Below are positions 10,803 through 23,526 of a DNA stretch of 64,000 nt, piece by piece. Positions within the stretch are counted from its first letter, which is position 1. Each line of letters opens with the position of its first letter. This stretch comes from Porodaedalea pini (Eukaryota > Basidiomycota > Agaricomycetes > Hymenochaetales > Hymenochaetaceae): NCBI GenBank assembly GCA_002794775.1, contig NBAY01000130.1, positions 1 through 64,000 of the forward strand. The letters are read 5' to 3'. The position numbers and the translations under genes are program-made. The notes beneath the pieces were generated by a model. The model had not been told where the DNA came from. It saw only the letters and a list, made by a program, of their open reading frames with translations, and did no database searches.

Positions 10803-11229
10803 TGTTAGGCGGGAGCCTGGGAGACGACTCGGACTGGGCAGGCCTCGGCTGACTGTCGTCTGGGACGTGCTATACTTGAGCAGGGACTCGGGACACACTA
10901 TACTCAGGCTAGGTTGTCATGGAGGTAAGAGGATTAATACAATGTAAACTAATACAGGAGCAGATGAGTCTCACCTAGGTCGTCGCGGAGGTAAGAGGAA
11001 AAGCAGAACAAGGAGTTCATGCAATTCCTGAGGCCTCTTATAGCGGTGACCATGGGACTATATTATCTAACATTACATAAATGAATGGAATGGAACGAAT
11101 GAAGGTCATGTGAAGGGAGTGTGGGAAATGATTGAAAAAAACGATTAATTATAATGAAAAAGGAGCGGTTAAAGGAAAAGAGATGGTAAAAGGAAAGTAA
11201 AAGAAAAGGCGAAAGTTCAAGTCCTAACA
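10803..11229 (-). repeat. Element B 3' LTR (left copy)
   Basis: 427 bp. It shares with the 46657-47083 copy the B-specific segments around GAGCAGGGACTC and ACAGGAGCAGATGAG. Inside it borders the polypurine tract and pol stop (TTACCCCCCC on the plus strand). Confidence 0.95.
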
Positions 11230-12154
11230 TTACCCCCCCTTCAAGGTTGGGCGTCCCGACCAACCAAGATCATGGTCGTCTGGTTTGGTGTCGACAAAGA
11301 GTGGACGGAGTTGTTGGTGAGGAATGTCAAGTCTTCAAGGAGCGCCGGGGTGTTTTTGATAGAATTCAGCAATTGCCTCCTTTGCATTCTCACCAAAATC
11401 CGTCTCAGGCTGCCAAGTCAGTTCGTTGTATTCGACACACTTGATGAGGTACTGTAGTTTTCCTCGATGCAGACGTGAGTCGATGACTTCCTCGACTTTG
11501 TATTCCTCCTCATTGTCGACAATCTCCAGTGGTGGCGGTGGCTGCTGCTTCTGGCCTTCGAAGGATGGTTTGATAGCAGGTTTTAATAGGGCTTCATTGA
11601 AGACGAGGTGGACTTTCTTCCATCGCTTGGGGAGTTTGAGCTTGTACGCGCTTGCGCCCACCTTGTCAACAATTTTGAAGGGTCCGTACCACTTGTCTGC
11701 TAGTTTCTTTGTCGGTGCATCTGTGCTGATGTTCTGACCATCGAGGAAGACCTTGTCGCCGGGTTGGTACTCCACCGGCGTCCCTGCTGTTCAGTCATGG
11801 TAGTGTTTCATGTCCTCAGCTGCCTTGATCAGGTTGTCTTTCGCGATGCGATGAGTCCCCTTGATGTGCTTCGCGAATTCTTCTGCCGACATGTTGGCAG
11901 AGGAGGTTCGCATCGTGTCGAAGCTTAGAGGGTGACGTCCTGTATTTGCATAGAAGGGGGACATTTTTGTCGCCGAGTGTTCACGGTTGTTGTATGTGAA
12001 CTCTGCGAGGGGGAGCCAGTCCTTCCAGTCCAATTGCCGATGGTTAACAAAGAGCCTAAGGTACTGTTCGAGCTCTTGGTTAACGCATTCCGTCTGACCG
12101 TCTGTCTGTGGGTGATATGCCATTGATGGGTTGCCTTTGATGTGCAGGAGTTTG
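11230..12154 (-). pseudogene. pol: Element B Pol, C-terminal part (integrase core to chromodomain)
   Basis: Encodes the end of the integrase catalytic core (HPQTDGQTE, catalytic E), the GPF motif and the chromodomain (LQYLIKCVEYNELTWQP). Premature TGA codons at 11335-11337 and 11791-11793 both derive from CGA. It joins in frame with 34032-36348 when element C is removed. Confidence 0.9.
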
Positions 12155-12159
12155 TATAG

Positions 12160-13524
12160 TGTTAGGACTCGAACTTTCACCTTTTCTTTTATTTCCCCTT
12201 TTACCATTTCTTTTCTTTTAATCGTCCCTTTTCATTATATTTAATCATCTTTCTAATCATTTCCCACACCCCTTTCACACGACCTTCATTCGTTCCATTC
12301 CACTCCCTTTATGTAATGATAGGTAATATTCTCCCACAGTCGTTGCTATATAAGGTCTGAGAAATCGCATGAACTCCTTGTTCTGCTTTTCCTCTTACCT
12401 CCGCGACGACCTAGGTGAGACTTGTTCCCCTTGTATTAGCTTAGTCTTGGATTAATCCTCTTACCTCCACGACGACCTAGCCTGAGTACAGTGTGTCCCG
12501 ATGTAGAGCCGTGCCGATCGTCCCATCACCACCGATCACTCCAGAAGCATTCAAGAACTGGTTCCGACGCGTACCGATCAGTACCGGACTCAACCCGATC
12601 GGTCCGGTCTCGAATCAGTACCTCGCGATCGCGTCATCAGCACGTTCCGACACCTCCGAAAGCATACCGGAACGTACCGGAGATCTTATCTCGACGATTA
12701 GGGATGCGGTCACATGGAGCATACAGCCAAGACGTGTACCGGACTGCTGTCCGACGACGGGAGCCATGTACCGATTGGACGATCTGAGTTCCGGTGGAGC
12801 ACCGGTGTGATCGGACGCGAAGCGGACGTTTTCCTCATTATGATTTATGTTTTTTCCTATGTTCTTCTGATTTCTATGCACTCTATGCGCGCCTCTATGA
12901 CCTATGACTTTTCCTTTCGACTTCTCTATGTTTCGACTGATATGCACAGTATGCCCGTATGGAAATTATTAACTGTAGATAGATCTTTGGACTTAGTATA
13001 AATAGGCACCCCATGTCATAGGTAGAGGACAAGTCAGTTCTACCGCAGAGTCTCCCTCAGATAGGGTAACTTGAGTGCAATCCGTCTTTGTTCTCGTAAT
13101 CTTGTAGTCGTTCCGTCTTCGTCTTAGCATCTCGTCTTTCGAAACCGTCTCTTGTCTCACACTTCGTAACTTGAACCTCGCCGCTCGTCGTGATCACACC
13201 GTACCGGTGTTGATTACCCGCGCGTACCGACTCCGTACCGGTCAAACCACAGACGCGACAGGAGTTCCCGACCTTTGTTCTCGATATCGACACGTACCGG
13301 CGCGTACCGAAGTGTACCGACACGTACCGGTACGTCGAGCAATCTCACCGCAGTCTACCCCTAACCTCCCAGAGCAACGCGATCACGTCCCCAAAAGGAC
13401 CGTTGATCCCAGACACCCCTAAGTCAGGATCTACACCGAGTACCCGCTCGAGTATAGCATGTCCCAGACGACAGTCAGCCAAGGCCTGCCCAGTCCGAGT
13501 CATCTCCTGGACTCCCACCTAACA
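12160..13524 (+). repeat. Element C 5' LTR, interrupted by solo LTR I
   Basis: 427 bp of LTR at 12160-12501 and 13440-13524. The intact counterpart at 27346 reads GTCCCGAGTACCCG across the insertion point. The self-priming 11-mer AAAAGCAGAAC follows at 13526. Confidence 0.93.
12502..13435 (+). repeat. Solo LTR I (unrelated family) with GTACCG repeats
   Basis: 934 bp, TGTAGA...TCTACA, flanked by CCGA (12498-12501 and 13436-13439). It has a promoter-like TATAAATAGG at 12997 and no coding sequence, which fits a solo LTR left by recombination. It is rich in short GTACCG and CGTACC words on both sides of the TATA box, about 12560-12790 and 13195-13345. Orientation follows the TATA box. A 5-bp duplication with one mismatch is equally possible. 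Confidence 0.75.
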
Positions 13525-14307
13525 TAAAAGCAGAACCCCCTCCAGGCTCATCTCCAGCGTATGTCGTCACTGTTGACTCGCCTTCACTCGGTCTAGAGGA
13601 GCGCTCCCCTCGAAGGACTCAACGTGTAAACCCCCTAAATGACAACCCTCAACCCTGCCCGGGCATTTTCGGATGTTCGTGTATTAAGTAATCCGACTTT
13701 TCCTGACCCTTACCACATTTGGACGTCAACTTGACCTCGGAGGAGTTGACACCCCGATTGGGAAACCCTCTCCCACCCTGGCTCTCCGCATCAGCCTTTG
13801 GTGGAGATCGCACCTGACTTGGACGTGGGTAACACATCGTGTGCAGTCCTCAACCTCATTGTCGATTGTTACCTCGGTTGCCACCTTTCGTCTAATCATC
13901 AAATTCGCCGACGAACCTGTCCTTCATCAGCATAACATTCATCCAGACAACCAGCCCCTCCCCGTTCCCCCTCCATTCTAGTCAAGATAGATCTCACAGA
14001 GGAACAACAGCAGGCCCTACCTTCATCCTCGCGGTTTGACCCAGAACGCGCTTCGTACGTCGTGACCGACAGTGAGCACGTCACCCACAACATCTGGTGG
14101 AGCGACGTTAGACACGCTTGGTACTCGACTAATGAACAAGCTCAACGAGTTCGGTGGGCACCTCAAACCCCTCGCGCGCCATCATCACCTACTGTCTCGA
14201 CATCGTCGGTCGTCCTCCCAAGCAAACCAAGAGGTTATCGTACGCCCCATAGAGGCTCATCACCACCTACACCCCCAGAACGCCTAATGCACACGCCTGT
14301 ACCAGCG
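13525..14307 (+). other. Element C 5' leader
   Basis: Holds the primer-binding 11-mer, the ATG-less leader frame (LRISLWWRSHLTWTW, stop TAG near 13980) and the gag N-terminal extension (IWWSDVRHAWYS). It has roughly 75 extra bases near 13700-13770 that other leaders lack. Confidence 0.6.
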
Positions 14308-14433
14308 ATGTTGGAGGGCTTTACTACAAGGCAGCAACAGGAGATCACGGCGATCGTAGTGGCCGCCTTCACCCATGCAGCGATGAGCACCCCCACGGCC
14401 CAAGCTCCGACTCCCTCGATTGACGTCGCCCGG

Positions 14434-16115
14434 TGTCAGGTGCAGTGCCTGTTTGAGATCAAATTATGCAACTATGATATTAGGATTCTTAATCACATTC
14501 ATGTTAGGCAGGAGTCCGGGAGACGACTCGGACTGGGCAGGCCTCAGCTGACTGTCGTCTGGGACGTGCTATACTCAAGTGTAGACTCAGGACACGCTTA
14601 CTCAGGCTAGGTCGTCGTGGAGGTAAGAGGATTAATACAAGACTGGACTAATACAAGGGGGATGAGTCTCACCTAGGTCGTCACGGAGGTAAGAGGAAAA
14701 GCAGAACAAGGAGTTCATGCAATTCCTGAGACCTCATATAGCGGCGAGCGTGAGACTATATTATCTAAAGCTACATAAATGAACGGAATGGAACGAATGA
14801 AGGTTATGTGGAGGGAGTGTGGGAAATGATTGAAAAGACAATTAAATATAATGAAAAGGGGCGATTAAAAGAAAAGAAATGGTAAAAGGGGAAATAAAAG
14901 AAAAGGGAAAGTTCGAGTCCTAACAATTCACTACACTAAAGCAAGCACAGTAATTCTAGACATCCAAGTGGTGAAGGGAATCCCTATGCATATGATTCAG
15001 AGAGTCAGATATAACAAAAACAATACAAAGAAAGAAAGAAAGAAAGACACACTCAGAAGGTGAACCCAAGTCAGGAGGGGACATGTGGACTTCTATAGAA
15101 ACTTCCACCATAATTCTGATCACGATGTCAAAATGTGTGTGTAATAAGTAATCTGATGACTCATACCTTATACGTAATGGAACCTCATTAGATGGCTGGA
15201 GCGGTCTAGACCATAACTCAGCCAAGCGGTCATGCAGCATAGAGCGAAGAGCATTAATGTTTAGAAGATAGAGTGATGGCATGGCAGATTGCTGGTAATT
15301 AGTGAATATGAAGACAGAAACCAGTATTTAACAAGTACAATTTTCTCAATATTGTCAGTCTGTGCAGATGCATGCAAAGACGGAGTTGTTTTCAGGAACT
15401 CACCGAGTAATGGAAGCGCAGTCATGAATTCTCTGTCATTAGTGCTGATCCATAGAAGAAAAGATCAGCCAAGCCATTTAGCAGACAAATGGAAGCACAA
15501 AGAAGGTTATGGAAGAATTAGAAGGTCAGGGAATGTTATAGAACCCCGATGGAATTGCATGGAACAGTATAGATTATTGATGGAATATGTTAGAATATCA
15601 GAGAAGGTTCTAGAACTTAGTCACCATAGTTACCAAATCTATAAATATACCACTGTAGTCTATATAAGGAGGGCCTAGCCCCCCCACAATACAATGAATT
15701 TACTTGTGATTTATTGTGTGATTAGTCTGACTTGTTTAGTAAGAGCTTAAGTGCGAGGCTTAAGCAACTAGCAAATTTACTGATCTTATTGTGTGTTAAG
15801 ACTGACTCGTATAGTAAAGCTTAAGTAAGGGGCTTAAGCAACTAATGCAGTAGTTTAGCATTCATTACGTATTACATTGACATGTACTTAGCTTGAGCAC
15901 CTGGCTTGAGCACTTAGTGAAATTATCTGAGAAATCTGAGCTCTAGAAGATCTAGAGCTAACTGCTATCTGATACTTTAGAAACTAAATAACATACATCT
16001 CAGCCTCTTGACAACCTGAGAAGACGTTTGACTCAAGACAAGTCCAACTGACTCAGTGGAAATTGTGATTGTGAATATTACACTGTTTTATTTCATTACA
16101 CTTTCCAGCACGACA
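14434..16115 (+). repeat. Solo LTR E (unrelated family), itself hit by solo LTR F
   Basis: TGTCAGG...ACGACA, about 1253 bp without F, flanked by CCGG (14430-14433 and 16116-16119). A TATATAAGG box at 15661 is followed by a transcript-leader-like region. It has a short GAAA repeat near 15030 and no coding capacity. Its loss restores the gag codon phase of C exactly. Confidence 0.75.
14502..14925 (-). repeat. Solo LTR F of the chromovirus family
   Basis: 424 bp, closest to the A/B/C-type LTRs, flanked by ATTCA (14497-14501 and 14926-14930). No internal sequence, so it is a solo LTR made by recombination between two LTRs of a former element. It sits five levels deep (LINE, B, C, E, F). Confidence 0.92.
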
Positions 16116-19047
16116 CCGGCCATGCGAATTCACTGGTGGCGATGATTACCTTGACTTCAAACGTGAAGTCCTACTCTTCGTCTCGGCGAACCCCACGAGG
16201 TACCCTTCATCGTCGAGTAAGATCTATATCGCCCTCTCTTACCTCAAGGGTGGCAATGCATCGACGTGGGCACAAAACTACATCCAGGAGTTCACGACGA
16301 GTGGCATTGTGAGCTTCATGGATAGCTGGGCAAGGTTCCAGGAATGACTGGACGCCTCATTCGATGACCTGAACAGAAAGGAGAAGGCATTGAAGAAGTT
16401 CCAAGAAAAGATCCAGAAGGACCTCTCTGCTGACAAGTTCTTCCAAGACCTCGACGTAATCATCAAGGCAGCGGAACTGACAGACGATGGTGTCATCTGC
16501 GATCACCTAAAGCGCACGATGAACATCAAGGTGGTCCGTGGGGTGCTAAGGTCGACGCTGGTCCCAATGAAGTACGAAGACTGGAAAAAGAAGGCCATCA
16601 AAATCAATCGTGGCGAACAGCAGATCCACGCCATCCAATGAGGCCGTATATTACCCCCAACGCGCCCACAGCCACAGCAGGTGCCACCCGTCCATCATCC
16701 TTTTGCAGCCCCCCACGTCGACAAACATGATGCGACTGGCGTTACCTTCAGAGGCGCTGGTCAACCAATGGACATCTCAATGAACGAGGTGCAATGAAAG
16801 CGTGTGTGCTGGATCTGCGGCAGGCTGGGCCACTTCAAGGACAAGTGCCCACAGGGAAAGCCAATTATCCAGCGTATGCTGGAACTGATGGTGCCAGGCG
16901 AGCGTCACCTCCTCGCCAACGAGCTCAGCACGATGAAGGAATCGGCCTTCAAGGAAGTTGTAGACACTCGGAGGTTGACTGTGGAGGACTATGTGGAAGA
17001 AGAAGGAGATGACAAAGAGGTCGTTGACTCACAGGGTTTTGCGAGTGGTCAGACGTAGCCATCAGGGTGACTGACCGAGAAGAACAAGGGACTTCGAATC
17101 CGGATTCACTAAAATATAACCAACCATCTGTAAAATATATAGATGCCAACGACGTTGATGGTTTTCCTGATTACGAAGTCCCCACCAGTGTGAACAAAAA
17201 TGAAGAATACAAGCAGCTGTTCATGAGAGGAACTGGCAGACGCCAGCTGGACCTTCTCCTGAACGTCGGACACAGTGTAGAGGGTGAAGTGAGAGAGGTG
17301 GATGCGCATGCCCTTGTGGATTCGGGGTGTACTGGATCGTGCATCGACGTGAGATTCGTCGAACGGTATGGGCTGGAGACAAAGTGTTACATCCGACCCC
17401 TCGCAGTGCTCAACACCGATGGCACCCACAATGAGGCTGGGATGATCAAAGAATATGTTGACGTGGAACTTACGATCGGTCACCATAAGGAACGGATTGT
17501 CCTTGCTGTAACCTCGCTTGCATCATCGAACATCTTCCTAGGGTATGACTGGCTTTGACATCACAACCCTGAGGTCAACTGGAAGACAGGTATGCTCAAC
17601 TTCACCCACTGTCCCAGCAAATGTGCGATTGAGAAGGTTGTGGAAGAGGACATGTGGAAAGTCAAGAAGGTCATGGAAGAAATGAAGAGGGTGAGAGAGG
17701 TGCGAATGGACAAGGCATCCTGGCCCGCATACCTCAATGACTATGCCGATGTCTTCAGCGAAAAAGGCTTTGAGAAGCTGCCAGAGCATCGACCCTGGGA
17801 CCACGTCATCGACTTGAAACCCGACTTGAAACCTAGTGATTGCAAGATCTATCCACTCATGCCAACTGAGCAGCAATCGCTAAAAGACTTCCTCGATGAG
17901 AACTTGAAGTCTGGTCGTATCCGATGGTCGATATCACCCATGGCGTCACCCTTCTTCTTCATCAAGAAGGCTGACAAATCGCTACGCCCAATCCAGGATT
18001 ACCGTAAGCTTAATGACGGTATGATCAGGAACAAGTATCCCCTCCCTCTCATCGACGAACTCGTCGACAAGCTCAAGAAAGTGAAGTACATCACTAAGCT
18101 TGACCTTTGCTGGGGGTACTACAACATCCAGATCCACGAAGGTGATGAGTGGAAGGCAGCTTTCCGCACTAACATGGGCCTCTTCGAACCAACGGTGATG
18201 TTTTTTGGTCTTTGTAATGCGCCAGCGATGTTCCAGGCATTCATCAACCATATCTTCAAGGACCTGATCTATGCTAACTTGATCATCATATACCTTGACG
18301 ACATCTTGATCCTCTCAGAAACCATCAAGGAGCATATCGATACGTCGAGGCGCGTCCTCCAGATCCTCAAAGAAAATGGCCTGTACCTGAAGCCAGAAAA
18401 GTGCGAGTTCGATGCTAAGGTTGTCAAATACCTCGGCCACATCATCGGCAACGGCGAGATCAAGGCCGACCCGGCAAAGATGGAGGCGATTGCGAACTGG
18501 CCTGTCCCACGAAACCTCAAGGAACTGCAACAGTTCCTTGGCATGGGAAACTGGCTGAGATGGTTTATTAAGGACTACAGCAAGGTAGTCCAACCATTGA
18601 CGTCATTAATGGGCAAGAAGGACTGGGTATGGGAGACCAAACAGCAGGAAGCATTTGAGGAGCTGAGACGACGTCTCTGCTCACCTCCAGTCCTAGCCAT
18701 CGCCAACAACGAGGGCCCTTTCTGCATAGAGGCGGACTCGTCAAACTTTGCACTCAGCGGTGTGTTGTTGCAGAAGCAGGAAGGAAAGTGGAGGGTGATC
18801 GCCTACAGGTCAGAAGCACTCGAACTGGCAGAATGAAACTACAAGATCTACGACAAGGAGATGCTCGCGATTGTTTTGGCGCTCAAGGAGTGGCAGCAAT
18901 ACCTCCTTGGCACTCGCCACAAGATCAAAATCTGGTCTGACCACACCAACCTTACCTACTTCAGGTCAGCACAGAAGCTGAGCTATCGTCAAGCTTGCTG
19001 GCGGACCGAACTTGAAGAATTCAACTTCCACCTCGAACACAAGTCGG

Positions 19048-19460
19048 TGTTAGGCGGGAGCCCGGGAGACGACTCGGACTGGGCAGGCCTCGGCTGACTG
19101 TTGTCTGGGACGTGCTATACTCAAGCATAGACTCGAGACACGCTTACGCAGGCTAGGTCGTCGCGGAGGTAAGAGGATTAATACAAGTCTAAACTAATAC
19201 AAGGGGGGTGAGTCTCACCTAGGTCGTCGCGGAGGTAAGAGGAAAAGCAGAACAAGGAGTTCATGCAATTCCTGAGACCTTATATAGTGATGACCGTGAG
19301 ACTATATTACCTAACATTACATAACGAGTGGGAATGGAACAAATGAAGGCAGTGTGGGAATGATTGTGTAAGATGGGTAATTATAATGAAAAGGACGAAT
19401 ATAATAAAGGAAATGGTAAAAGGGAAAATAAAGGAAAAGGTGAAAGTTCAGGTTCTAACA
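19048..19460 (-). repeat. Element G 3' LTR
   Basis: 413 bp, TGTTAGGC...TTCTAACA on the plus strand, next to the polypurine tract and pol stop. Confidence 0.95.
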
Positions 19461-22400
19461 TTACCCCCCCTTCAAGGTTGGGCGTCCCGACCAACCATGA
19501 TCGTGGTCGTCAGGCTCGGTGTCGATGAAGAGCGGACGGAGTCGTTGATGAGGGATGTCGAGTTTCCGAGGTGCACCGGGATGGTTGAGGTAGAACTCAG
19601 CGATCGCCTCCTTCGCGTTCTCGCCGAAGTCCGTCTCAGGCTGCCAAGTAGGTTCATTGTAGCCGACCCACTTGACAAGGTACTGTAGTTTCCCTCGGTG
19701 CAGACGTGAGTCTAAGACTTCCTCGAGTTCGTACTCCTCCTCGTTGTCGACGATGTCTGGCGGCGGCGGCGGTTGCTTCTGGCTTTCAAAGGACGGTTCG
19801 ACAGCGGGTTTCAATAGGGCTTCGTTAAAGACAGGGTGGACCTTTTTCCATCGCTTCGGGAGTTTGAGCTTGTACGCGCTCGCTCCTATCTTGTCGACGA
19901 CGTCAAAGGGGCCGTACCATTTGTCTGCGAGTTTCTTTGTCGGCGAGTCCGTACTGATGTTTCGCCCGTCAAGGAAGACCTTGTCACCAGCCTTGTACTC
20001 CACCGAAGCTCCTGCTGTCCGGTCATGGTAGCGCTTCATGTCCTCTGCTGCCTTGACTAGGTTGTCCTTAGCAACACAATGAGTCTCCTTGATGTGCTTT
20101 GTGAATTCTTCTGCTGACATGTTAGCAGATGAGGTTCGCGTCGTGTCGAAGCTCAAGGGGTGACGTCCTGTGTTCGCGTAGAAGGGGGACATCTTCATTG
20201 CTGAGTGTTCACGGTTGTTGTATGCGAACTCTGCGAGGGGGAGCCAGTCCTTCCAGTCCGATTGCCGATGGTTAATGAAGAGTCGAAGGTACTGTTCGAG
20301 CTCTTGGTTAACACGTTCCGTTTGACCATCCGTCTGTGGATGGTATGCTGTCGACGGGTTGCCTTCAATGTGCAGAAGTTTGTACAGCTCCTTCATCATC
20401 GACGCATCGAACTGCGTGCCTCGGTCGTGGATGATCTTCTTTGGTAGGCCATGGAGGCGGAAGACGTGGTCTCGGTACAGCTGGGCCATGCCTTCTGCTG
20501 ACAGCCTCGTCGTCGTTGGGATCACGTGCATCTGCTTTGAGAACCTATCCACGAAGACGCAGATCGCGTTGTGTCCCTTGGAGTCCGGGAGCTCTCCGAT
20601 TAGGTCGACCGTAACAATTTCCCAGGGTCCTTCAGGGACAGCGTTTGGATGAAGCGGTCTAGACCTCGACGTTCTTAAGGCTTTCGTCCGTTGACAACGG
20701 TCGCATCCTCGGACGTATGCTCAGACGTCGGAGAACATCGATGCCCACCAGAAATCGCGACGGACGAGTTCTACTGTCTTCAACGCTCCCGGATGACCAG
20801 CCAGAACCGAGTCATGGCACTCCTGCAACACGGCCTCCTTTATTGTCGATGGGACATACACCTTGCCTTTCATCCACCATAACTCGTCGACCTCCACCAA
20901 ACCCGTAGGCCTCTCCGACTTGTCCTGCGCCCTCTGCGCTTCACCCACTTGTTCCACCACCTCGTCGCGTGATGTCCGCACCACTCCACGGTTCAACCAC
21001 TTATCCTTGATGAACACGACCCCATCGTTGTCATCCTTGCCCTGATCATAGCCCGCCATGCGTGATAGCAGGTCGGCCTTGCCCATCGTCTTGCCCGACT
21101 TGTGTTCGAGGTGGAAGTCAAATTCTTCAAGTTTGGTCCGCCAGCGAGCTTGGCGATAGCTCAGCTTCTGCGCCGACTTGAAGTAGGTGAGGTTAGCGTG
21201 GTCAGACCAGATTTCAATCTTGTGGCGAGTGCCAAGGAGGTATTGCCGCCACTCCTTGAGTGCCGAAACGATTGCGAGCATCTCCTTGTCGTAGATCTCG
21301 TAGTTTCGTTCTGCCAGTTCAAGTGCCTCTGACCTGTAGGCGATCACCCTCCACTTCCCTTCCTGTTTCTGCAACAACACACCACCGAGCGCAAAGTTCG
21401 ACGAGTCCGCTTCTACGCGGAAAGGGCCCTTGTCATTGGCGATGGCTAGGACTGGAGGTGAGCAGAGACGTTGTCTCAGCTCCTCGAACACTTCCTGCTG
21501 TTCGGTCTCCCATACCCAGTCCTTCTTGCCCGTTAACGACGTCAACGGTCGGACCACCTTGCTGTAGTCCTTAATAAACCGTCTCAGCCAGTTTCCCATA
21601 CCGAGGAACTGTTGCAGCTCCTTGAGGTTCCGTGGGACTGGCCAGTTCGCAATCGCCTCCGTCTTTGCCGGGTCAGCCCTGATCTCACCATTGCCGATGA
21701 TGTGGCCGAGGTATTTGACGACCTTGGCGTCAAACTCGCACTTCTCCGGCTTCAGGTACAGGCCATTTTCTCGGAGGATCTGGAGTACGCGCCTCGACGT
21801 GTCGATATGCTCCTCGATGGTTTCCGAGAGGATCAGGATGTCGTCGAGGTATACGATGATCAAGTTCGCGTAGATTAGGTCCTTAAAGATGTGGTTGACA
21901 AAGGCCTGGAACGTGGCCTGCGCGTTGCAAAGGCCAAAAAACATGACCGTCGGTTCGAAGAGGCCCATGTTTGTGCAAAACGCTGCCTTCCATTCGTCAC
22001 CCTCGCAGATCCAGACATTGTAGTACCCCCAGCGAAGGTCAAGCTTAGTGATGTACTTCGCTTTTTTGACCTTGTCGACGAGTTCGTCAATGAGAGGGAG
22101 GGGATACTTGTTCTTGATCGTACCGTCATTGAGCTTACGGTAATCCTGGATCGGGCGTAGCGATTTGTCGGCCTTCTTAATGAAGAAGAAGGGCAACACC
22201 ATGGGTGATATCGACCGTTGAATGCGACCCGACTTCAGATTTTCATCAAGGAAGTCCTTGAGTGACTGCTGCTCAGTCGGCGTGAGCGGGTAGATCTTGC
22301 AGTCACTCGGTTTGAAGTTGGGTTTCAAGTCGATGACATGGTCCCAGGGTCGGTGTTCCGGCAGCTTCTCGAAACCTTTTTCGCTGAAAACGTCGGCGTA

Positions 22401-23526
22401 GTCGTTGAGGTATGCGGGCCAGGACGCCTTGTTGTTAGGCGGGAGTCCGGGAGACGACTCGGACTGGGCAGGCCTCGGCTGACTGTCGTCTGGGACGTGC
22501 TATACTCGAGAGTAGACTCGGGACACGCTTACTCAGGCTAGGTCGTCGCGGAGGTAAGAGGATTAATACAAGTCTAAACTAATACAAGGGGGACGAGTCT
22601 CACCTAGGTCGTCGCGGAGGTAAGAGGAAAAGCAGAACAAGGAGTTCATGCAATTCCTGAGACCTTATATAGCGACGACCGTGAGACTATATTACCTAAC
22701 ATTACATAACGAGTGGGAATGGAACAAATGAAGGCAGTGTGGGAATGATTGTGTAAGATGGGTAAATATAATGAAAAGGACGGATATAATAAAGGAAATG
22801 GTAAAAGGGAAAATAAAGGAAAAGGTGAAAGTTCAGGTTCTAACACTTGTCCATTCGCATCTCACTCACCCTCCTCATCTGTTCCACCACCTTCTTCACC
22901 TTGCCTAGGTCCTCCACCGGCTCCCTCTTGATCGCACATTCTTCTGGACAGCGGGTGAATTCGATCGAACCCGTTTTCCAGTCGACCTCCGGATTGTGAC
23001 GTCGAAGCCAGTCGTACCCCAGGAATATGTTTGACGACGCTAGGGATGTTACTGCGAGGACGATCCTCTCCTGGTGACGGCCGATCATGAGCTCGACGTC
23101 AACGTACTCCTCGATCAATCCGGCCTCATTGTGCGTGCCATCGGCGTTGAGCACCACGAGGGGTCGGATGTAGCGTTTTGTTTCCAACCCGTACCTCTCG
23201 ACGAACCTGACGTCGATGCAGGATCCCGTGCATCCCGAATCCACAAGGGCATGCGCATCTACCTCTCTTGTCTCACCCGCTATTTCATGCTCGACGGTCA
23301 GGAGAAGGTCCAGCTGGCGTCCGCCAGTTCCTCTCATGAACAGTTGCTCGTACTCTTCATCTTTGTTCACACCGGTGGGGACTTCGTAATCAGGAAAACC
23401 ATCGACATCGTTTGCATCTATGTATTGTACAGACGGTTGGTTATATTTTAGCGAATCCGGATTCGAAGTCCCTTGTTCTTCTCGGTCAGTCGCCCCGATG
23501 GCTACGCCTGACCACTCGCAAAACCC
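19461..23526 (-). pseudogene. pol: Element G Pol, interrupted
   Basis: Coding at 23526-22851 and 22432-19461, with 3648 bases left after removing H, i.e. 1216 codons including the stop and no frameshift. It has the protease DSG, RT YLDD, RNase H, D,D35E integrase and chromodomain (YLVKWVGYNEPTWQP). The only premature stop is TGA at 20721-20723, within the zinc-finger region (SDV*AYVRG), again from CGA. H breaks the segment between protease and RT. Confidence 0.93.
22433..22845 (-). repeat. Solo LTR H of the chromovirus family
   Basis: 413 bp, same subtype as the G and D LTRs, flanked by CTTGT (22428-22432 and 22846-22850). It carries no internal sequence. Confidence 0.93.

Larger units (their letters stand above)
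14308..17058 (+). pseudogene. gag: Element C Gag, split by solo LTR E and with three stops
   Basis: The coding parts are 14308-14433 and 16120-17058, 355 codons together including the stop. The start MLEGFTTRQQQEI matches element G rather than A or D, so C and G share a gag subtype. Zinc knuckle CWICGRLGHFKDKC. The TGA codons at about 16345, 16639 and 16796 replace the CGA arginine codons of sister copies. The heptamer and stem of the frameshift signal are intact at 17034-17076. Confidence 0.9.

Noticed and set aside
12491..12810. Overlapping ORFs of about 100 codons on both strands
   Set aside because: They lie in solo LTR I, have no ATG-supported domain and come from a repetitive, CG-rich stretch.
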